A DNA stretch of 64,000 nucleotides from NCBI GenBank assembly GCA_947311845.1, contig CAMZMU010000040.1, positions 53,349,975 through 53,413,974 on the forward strand, in the 5' to 3' direction. Source of the stretch: Poa pratensis. Lineage: Eukaryota > Streptophyta > Magnoliopsida > Poales > Poaceae. The notes below the pieces were generated by a model that had not been told where the DNA came from, made no database searches, and saw nothing but the letters and a program-made list of their open reading frames with translations. A program made the translations under genes and the position numbers. Positions 58,701 to 64,000 of the stretch are shown here, piece after piece; the stretch's first letter is position 1; every line of letters begins with the position of its first letter.

Positions 58701-59607
58701 TTTATTCCCAGACAAAGGAAAATGTAGCAAGTCCATTCAATAATAATCATTGACATAATTAGCAAAATCAAGATAACAAAGATGTGATGAATTACTGCAA
58801 CTATAAAACTTGGTTTGTGAAACTACATTTTCAGTAAGATGGTATATGGCGTGCAACATTTAAGCAAACATCTTCTAGGCCACTATAATTTTCAGATTTC
58901 GGCAGGACTGAGATCTGCCTTATAAATTGATATGCAACTAAACTCATATAATCTGAACTGATTGCTGGTACACAGCCTACTACAAAATATCATGACAAGT
59001 AGGAAGCAACAAACAATGTGACAGCAACCAGGGTGTATTGATAAACTATCTATGGAATTAGGGTTTTTAACTTTTTATGGTTTCTGGAGGCTTGCTACCA
59101 TCTGTATGTAACTCTAATTACCTGCTTGAACGTAGCCGTCTGGTACAGCGGTGTGCTCAGAGCCCCATACTTGTCGAACGAATTCTCGAAGCTGGTCAGT
59201 ATCGTCGCCACGCTCGGCTCCTTCCCCTCCAAACCTACACCAAAAGGCAAACATTACAGTATTACACGCAATTCTACCAAAACAAGCACAAAGCCCAATC
59301 TTCGAAATTACTGAAACCCCACGAACCCACCATCATCCGCGGATTGTTCGGCCCCTAGAGCCTCCATGGATACTGCGGACGCGCTCAAATCGCGCTCGGA
59401 GTCGCCGGAGGGTCCGGCGATCGCCGCCAGGCCTTTCGGCGGGGCCGCTGCCATCCGATGGGAGAGCGTGCAGCGCGGGAAGGCGAGGCGGAGGGTTCGG
59501 GCAGAGGTGGGGCTAGAGTATGAGCATGGGAGCGAGGGGGTTGGGTTCGAGGGGAGGAGGAAGAGACGGGCGGCAGAGATCGTGGCGGCGGCGCCGGCGG
59601 CGGCCAT
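55721..59607 (-). CDS. CBL: Cystathionine beta-lyase, chloroplastic, twelve exons
   Basis: Exons (minus): 59331-59607, 59122-59234, 58262-58332, 58075-58166, 57896-57983, 57696-57807, 57489-57585, 57313-57394, 56835-56952, 56574-56681, 56132-56234, 55721-55896. All introns are GT-AG and phases match, giving 478 residues (Arabidopsis about 464). The first 70 or so residues are Ala/Ser/Arg-rich, a plastid transit peptide. The rest is a Cys/Met-metabolism PLP enzyme: [11 protein letters not shown] (139-149), TSGMAAL (169-175), VLVDNS with Asp267, and [12 protein letters not shown] with the PLP lysine at 292. The enzyme splits cystathionine to homocysteine, pyruvate and ammonia, the step before methionine synthase in plastids. 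No lesions. Introns carry a SINE (56330-56519) and otherwise AT-rich sequence. The start at 59607 is the first Met in frame before the transit peptide. Confidence 0.95.
56330..56519 (-). mobile_element. tRNA-derived SINE (Au-like) in a CBL intron
   Basis: 190 bp on the minus strand. Near its 5' end (right side) it has a Pol III A-box-like GGCCTTGGTGGC and a B-box GGTTCGAGTCC, in the order of a tRNA. It is flanked by a 17-bp direct repeat with two mismatches (56313-56329 and 56520-56536, starting AGTAGAT). Length and promoter layout fit the Au family of Triticeae SINEs. It is in the same orientation as CBL, in the intron between exons 10 and 11. Confidence 0.8.
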
Positions 59608-60185
59608 GTAAGCGAGAGTGAGTGGGGAAGCGGGAGTTTGTTTGATAGCGAAATGCAGCAGTATTTTATTGTTAGATTACAGAATAAATGGGACGGGATT
59701 GTGAGCATGACAGGTGGGGTCTAGAATCAGTGGAGCAAACCCTTGCTACTTTTACGAAAACGGGATATAGTGTCTAACCAGCCTTTCCGATCGATCGCAG
59801 TTAAAAAGGCTGTGCGGGAGTATTTATTTGTAATTCAAACGCTGTTTGTGCAAATTCAATCTTTATTGCAGATGCAAATTCTAACATTGAACAATTTCAT
59901 TACCGGTTGCAACTCCATCTTTACATATTCTACCATCTTCGGAATTCAGCGAAACAAAGAGTGTCCAAATATTTGGATGGGATGTCTCCATCATCATTGT
60001 TTGCTGCAACTTTTGATGTGAAATAGTTCTCATCAAGGATTGTTAGGACTTTAGGTTGTTTATGTGGACTAGAATTAAACGATAGGTAGATTGGGGCTAG
60101 GTTTCGTGATTGTGAACAATACGAAGTTCAGTTGGATGGTCAATTTATGGACCACTGATGATTTCTGAGTATGCCATGCATTTTT
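59608..60185. other. Upstream region of CBL
   Basis: No gene seen. The first 100 bases are the likely 5' leader and promoter of CBL on the minus strand; no clear TATA box was found. Confidence 0.4.
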
Positions 60186-60927
60186 AACATAATGTCAAAA
60201 AAGACCACCTGCAAAAATATTTGTCAAAAATGACCACTTCAGGCGTGGCGGCAGGCGCCCCAGGCGACACGTGGCGCCTGCCGCCACGGACGGAGGCGAC
60301 AGGAGAGACCGCCAGAGACAGTGGCGGCACGTTCCTCCGAAACGGAATCCCTATGCACTGGAACGGGATTTCTGACAGACGGATGCCAGCCGCCATGGCC
60401 TATGGCGGCACAGCCGCCTGGGCCGGTGGCGGCCTTTGGCCATGCTGCCGACAGGCGCATGCTGCGCAGCCACACTGATTTGCATGCACCAGTCGACGAG
60501 ACGCGCGCTGATTTCCGGCTGCATGTATGCATAAAAGTATTAATTGTTTAACTGACAACACACGGTCTGGACAGCGAGAAATTAAGGGGAGAGAGAGAGT
60601 TGCAACTTGCATGTTGCTTGGACCCTGATATTTTCTAGCTAGCTCGACCGAAGACTCTAATCAGTGGAGCTCACAGGGTGCCGCCTTGGGCAGTGGCGGC
60701 ATGACACGCTGCTCCATTTCCCGTCCGTGTCAGTTGTCAGAATTCCGTTTCCCCCAACGTGCCGCCATGGGGAGTGGCGGCAGGGACCTTGGCCAGTGGC
60801 GGCAGGCGACACGTGTCGCCTGGAGCGCCTGTCGCCACGCTGTAGGTGGTCCTTTTTGGCAATTCGTTTGGGAGGTGGTTCTTTTTGACAATGTACTCGC
60901 CGAAGTGGTCTTTTTTGTCAAAAATTC
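60186..60927. mobile_element. Mutator-type foldback element with GTGGCGGC arrays
   Basis: 742 bp flanked by a perfect 9-bp direct repeat TGCATTTTT (60177-60185 and 60928-60936), the target size of Mutator-like elements. The ends share GTCAAAAAAGACCAC in inverse orientation. Inside, both halves carry many copies of GTGGCGGCA and its complement, and CAGGCGACACGTG with TCGCCTG. No transposase. Also possible: a long MITE derived from a Mutator element, or a source of inverted-repeat RNA. Confidence 0.7.
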
Positions 60928-60936
60928 TGCATTTTT

Positions 60937-61685
60937 TGCTTGGCAGATATAGAGGTCGATGATGATTTGTGATTCTACCATTGATGTTTGCTTGGTTGAT
61001 ATGTGACTAATGATTAAATTTAAAGTGCACAGGCTAGGTTGAAAACCCTAGTGGTCATGCACATTATGATTGGCTCTTCGCCGAGCACAATGCATTAGTG
61101 TGAGGCATAGTTCATCATGTATTGTTCTTCAACTTGACAAGTTACGCCCGATGATTAAGATACATTACAACTATGTTATGTTACATATAGAGGTTAGAAA
61201 CACTTCTTTGTGCTAATAGCAATGTCCAGTCTTGCCTTTGTTAGATGTTTTTAATTAGGTATTATGTATGCACCGGGGATGAGCATAAACACTATTGGAG
61301 ACCTTTTTTCATGTTTTTAAAGTTCAAATTTAAATGCTCCGGCGAATGGGTGGAGGAGTGAGAAAGACATGGGATTGGGAGAAAGAGAGTTTGTGTGTGT
61401 GATTATGTTATGATTTGTATATATGGATCACAAAGCATGGTGTTATAGTAGAATGAAGGGGTGTAGATGCTGGAAATTTATTTTTTTCCTTTGGAATCGA
61501 TAGACTATGATTTGTAAACATCTATGGCGAGTGTTCTTTCAACTCGACGGATCATGAGACCAGGCAACTCCTCTTAATCCTTTGGCTTGAGTTGGATGCA
61601 AATGAATCTGGTTGCCGGAGAATGCCATGTAAATCAATTGAACGAGAGTCACGCATCAACTTACAATGTGTAACTAGCAAGGACA
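60937..61685. other. Intergenic AT-rich sequence
   Basis: No gene, repeat or clear element end recognised. Confidence 0.5.
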
Positions 61686-61699
61686 ATGTAGGCATGACA

Positions 61700-62522
61700 G
61701 TCCCCACCGACGGAGCCAACCCAGAGTCGACGCGCCGAAAAAATAAATTAGAGAGGCGCCGGCTAGGGTTCCCTTGCCGCCGCTACGATCTGCACCTTTT
61801 TTTTTACCGTGAATCGGTGGATCCCCGCCTCCTCTGTTTGCCGCTCTAGCCGTGGGAGGGGTGGGTACCTCGGACATGCGCTTGACGCTGGTGCAATGTC
61901 TCTAATGGTAGAGTTTGGTTCTGGTATCCCTATCGTCAACGACGAGGTGGCGGTTACGTTAGCATATTGGAATAAGGTCTCTCCTGCCTCTCCCTGTCAC
62001 TTCAACATTTCTGGCGTTGGCGAAGTGCCAGTGAGGGTAGGTGATGTCGGATTTGTTGGTCTCAATTAGATCTTGACAATTGGTGTGTCGTTTAAGGAAA
62101 GCTATTCGCTGGTCTATGGTGAGCCATCTTCGATCTTCTTGTTCGTTTGGGTCTACGGTAAGGTCCGGTTTCTCCAACGCTCTGGATCGGTGGTAGAGCA
62201 CTGCAAGCCTGGGATGTGTTCCCGACGGATGTTCCACCTATGCTTATTCGATCTCGTTTTTCGAGGTGAGTGGCTATTAATTGCGGCCTTCAAAGCCTTG
62301 GTTGGCGAGGCCGTTTGCAGGTGACCCAGTCTTTTGTTGCTTGTTAGTGCATATTTCAATCTCCGGCAGCCGTCGAACAATTGGAGAAAGAAGACGACCA
62401 GTATGAGTTTCAGTGTATTTTTTTACTGACTGTGTTGCGTCGAGTTGTATCTCCTTTGTACCAGCTGTTTTCCTTGATTAATGTCATGTACAAAATGTCT
62501 TCAGGTGTCTTTTCTCAAAAAA
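61700..62522 (+). mobile_element. Poly(A)-tailed retroposon 2
   Basis: An 823-bp insertion ending GTCTTTTCTC plus about 7 A, flanked by the 14-bp repeat ATGTAGGCATGACA (61686-61699) and ATGTAGACCTGACA (62523-62536), two mismatches. The 5' part is GC-rich, with CTAGGGTTCCCTTGCCGCCG near 61765. No RT motif. Tail and size resemble retroposon 1 at 54225. Confidence 0.75.
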
Positions 62523-62736
62523 ATGTAGACCTGACAATTTTATTTCAAAACAAGTAGACCTGACAGTTAAAAGTGAGATGTCGCCGTAGAATTTTTTTCA
62601 TCTTTTTTAGGGTAGATTTCTTTTCATCTAAATGTGCATTCCAGGTGTGGGCTTCATACAGAAAAATCAGAGCCTGGGCCAGGTTTATAGCGGGCCACCC
62701 ATGAACAGATATACTAGTCCAGCAAGTAATACTGTA

Positions 62737-62756
62737 TTATCTCAAAAAAAAAAAAA
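62737..62756 (+). mobile_element. Minimal 20-nt retroposon insertion
   Basis: TTATCTC plus 13 A is inserted between two perfect 16-bp copies of AGCAAGTAATACTGTA (62721-62736 and 62757-62772). This is what an extremely 5'-truncated target-primed insertion leaves. Confidence 0.7.
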
Positions 62757-62772
62757 AAGCAAGTAATACTGT

Positions 62773-63619
62773 ACCTCGAGAGGGAAAAAACAATGTGCGT
62801 ACACAATCTACCACATGCATACCATGATCTTGCTTCCACACCGCTGAACTATCGTTGATTCTAGAAAAAGTACTGTAATACTGTACTAATTAGATTAACC
62901 ACCAGCAGCAGCGCGAGCACAGGAGGAGGAGAGAACGTGGACGATCATCGGCGTGTCCGTCGCAGGGAATGTCGGCGCTAGCCTTTGCTCTGTCTGTCTG
63001 GTGATGATGGTGCCGATCTAGCCTGCAGGATTAGATGATTTACCCAATTCATACGACTTTCTTATGCCTGGTGATGATGGTCCCCTTCCGCATTTTGTAT
63101 GCCTATCTTGATGCAGCTTCCTCCCACACCACATTCTACTCAACTCCAAAGTCTCCAATGATCCTATCTCGGTCGGTCTAGTTTATTCGTCTAATCATCT
63201 CGATCACCACATGCCACGCCAAATTATACACAAGGGACAACTCGAGTTAGGTAAAGGTCACCATTTTCGCGGTGCAAGGCCCTGGGCTAGCACACTACCG
63301 TTGTTTTCTGATGGCCTGATCGAAAAGAAGGAACAATAAGCTAGTTTGACTGTCATAAAAGAGCAACGACAAATTTGTAAGAGAAAAAAGTCGCCACAAA
63401 TGGATTCCTCCCTTCCGGTTCAAGCTAAACGGTTCTGCTAATTAGGAACTCATTCAGTGTTATGCCGTATGGCCTTTTGCTTTACTTTATGCCTTGTCGA
63501 AGGAGGGACATTGCATACATTTTTATGTAGGTAAAATATTGCCTTAGAAATTTCATAACCGAAAAAGTGATAATTCATTTGACAGTTGATTGTTTGCTCG
63601 GTTGTTATAAGAGGCTATG
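62773..63619. other. Intergenic sequence
   Basis: No gene or bounded element recognised. Confidence 0.5.
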
Positions 63620-64000
63620 TGTAACACCTCAGCACTTCCGGTCCTTGACAGTTTTTTACGACACCACAGATCAATACAAGTCTTTACAACGACAGTTCTT
63701 CATGATGATATAAACTGGGGCCACAAAGCAATACAAGTCTGACAAATATAAGTCTTTACAGTTTCACCAGTTTCTCGAAAAAACTTAACTTCTCGGGAGG
63801 TCACCCATCAACAAATTGCTCGGGCAAGCACGTTTTACCCAAATGTTTTTCCAAGACGTGTTTCCCAAAAAGAAAAATATTCTGTTGGCATGGGTATCTT
63901 GTCAATCATATTAAACAGGGCTAGGATGCCACACTTCGATAAATTAAACATCTCATTCACCAGTCTCTCATTTCACTTTGATCGACCCCGAATCCATCGT
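63620..64000. repeat. LTR-like fragment with 5S-rRNA-like sequence
   Basis: TGTAACACCTCAGC at 63620 resembles an LTR start. GGGAGGTCACCCATC (63795-63809) and CTCGGGCAAGCACG (63819-63832) match, nearly base for base and in the same order, the antisense strand of plant 5S rRNA. Several retroelements, including Cassandra, carry such sequence. The region runs off the window. Confidence 0.45.

Noticed and set aside
61809..62324. Coding region in retroposon 2
   Set aside because: Short frames only; no RT, endonuclease or zinc-knuckle motif could be read in any frame.
1..64000. CRISPR arrays, prokaryotic operons, riboswitches
   Set aside because: Sequence, introns and transposon content are those of a plant nuclear genome. 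No regularly spaced identical repeats with unique spacers exist; the only short regular array is the AAAC microsatellite.

Overview
This is a eukaryotic nuclear window from a grass, almost certainly a Triticeae species (wheat, Aegilops, rye or barley type). The support is GT-AG introns in plant housekeeping genes, dense nested LTR retrotransposons with 5-bp target duplications, Stowaway, Tourist/Harbinger and Mutator-type MITEs, and LTR termini of the TGATACGTC type that are abundant in Triticeae. Nothing prokaryotic is present: no operons, CRISPR arrays or ribosome binding sites.

Layout. 1-11907 is a minus-strand Gypsy-like element (A, tRNA-Asp primer site), broken by the 4.6-kb LTR and internal start of a second element (B); a 2.1-kb part of A occurs twice, on both sides of B. 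11908-16544 is an unassigned repetitive region with tandem exon-like units on the minus strand. 16545-20632 is a 3'-truncated minus-strand Gypsy element (C) with gag, protease and the start of reverse transcriptase. 20633-26426 holds a Mutator-type MITE, LTR debris and a 2.1-kb solo LTR. 26427-28144 is a four-exon exostosin-type (GT47) glycosyltransferase gene. 30303-31029 is a broken copy of the proteasome alpha-4 subunit gene, next to a 2.5-kb TIR element. 33949-43145 is a young LTR element (D, Athila-like, GTAGA target duplication) that carries gag, protease and an Athila ORF1-like gene but no reverse transcriptase or integrase. 43531-46559 has paired ACTAG-type termini with MITEs inside.

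The right third is gene-rich: QCR8 (respiratory complex III, two exons, 47233-49332, minus) and CBL (chloroplast cystathionine beta-lyase, twelve exons, 55721-59607, minus). Between them is a nest of at least four DNA transposons (49578-54183). It includes a Harbinger-type element with an AP2/ERF-domain reading frame and a 2.1-kb Harbinger element whose DDE transposase has a single frameshift. Two poly(A)-tailed retroposons, a tRNA-derived SINE in a CBL intron, a Mutator-type foldback element and a 5S-rRNA-like LTR fragment fill the rest.

The intact genes (GT47, QCR8, CBL) belong to unrelated processes: wall or glycan synthesis, mitochondrial respiration and methionine synthesis. Their adjacency carries no functional message. 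No convincing new multi-gene system was found. The most unusual signals are structural: the chimeric A/B/A arrangement, the reorganised element D with its own internal promoter-like block and intron, the AP2 domain inside Harbinger-type ends, and the tandem exon-like array. All calls come from reading the sequence by eye; no database search was run.
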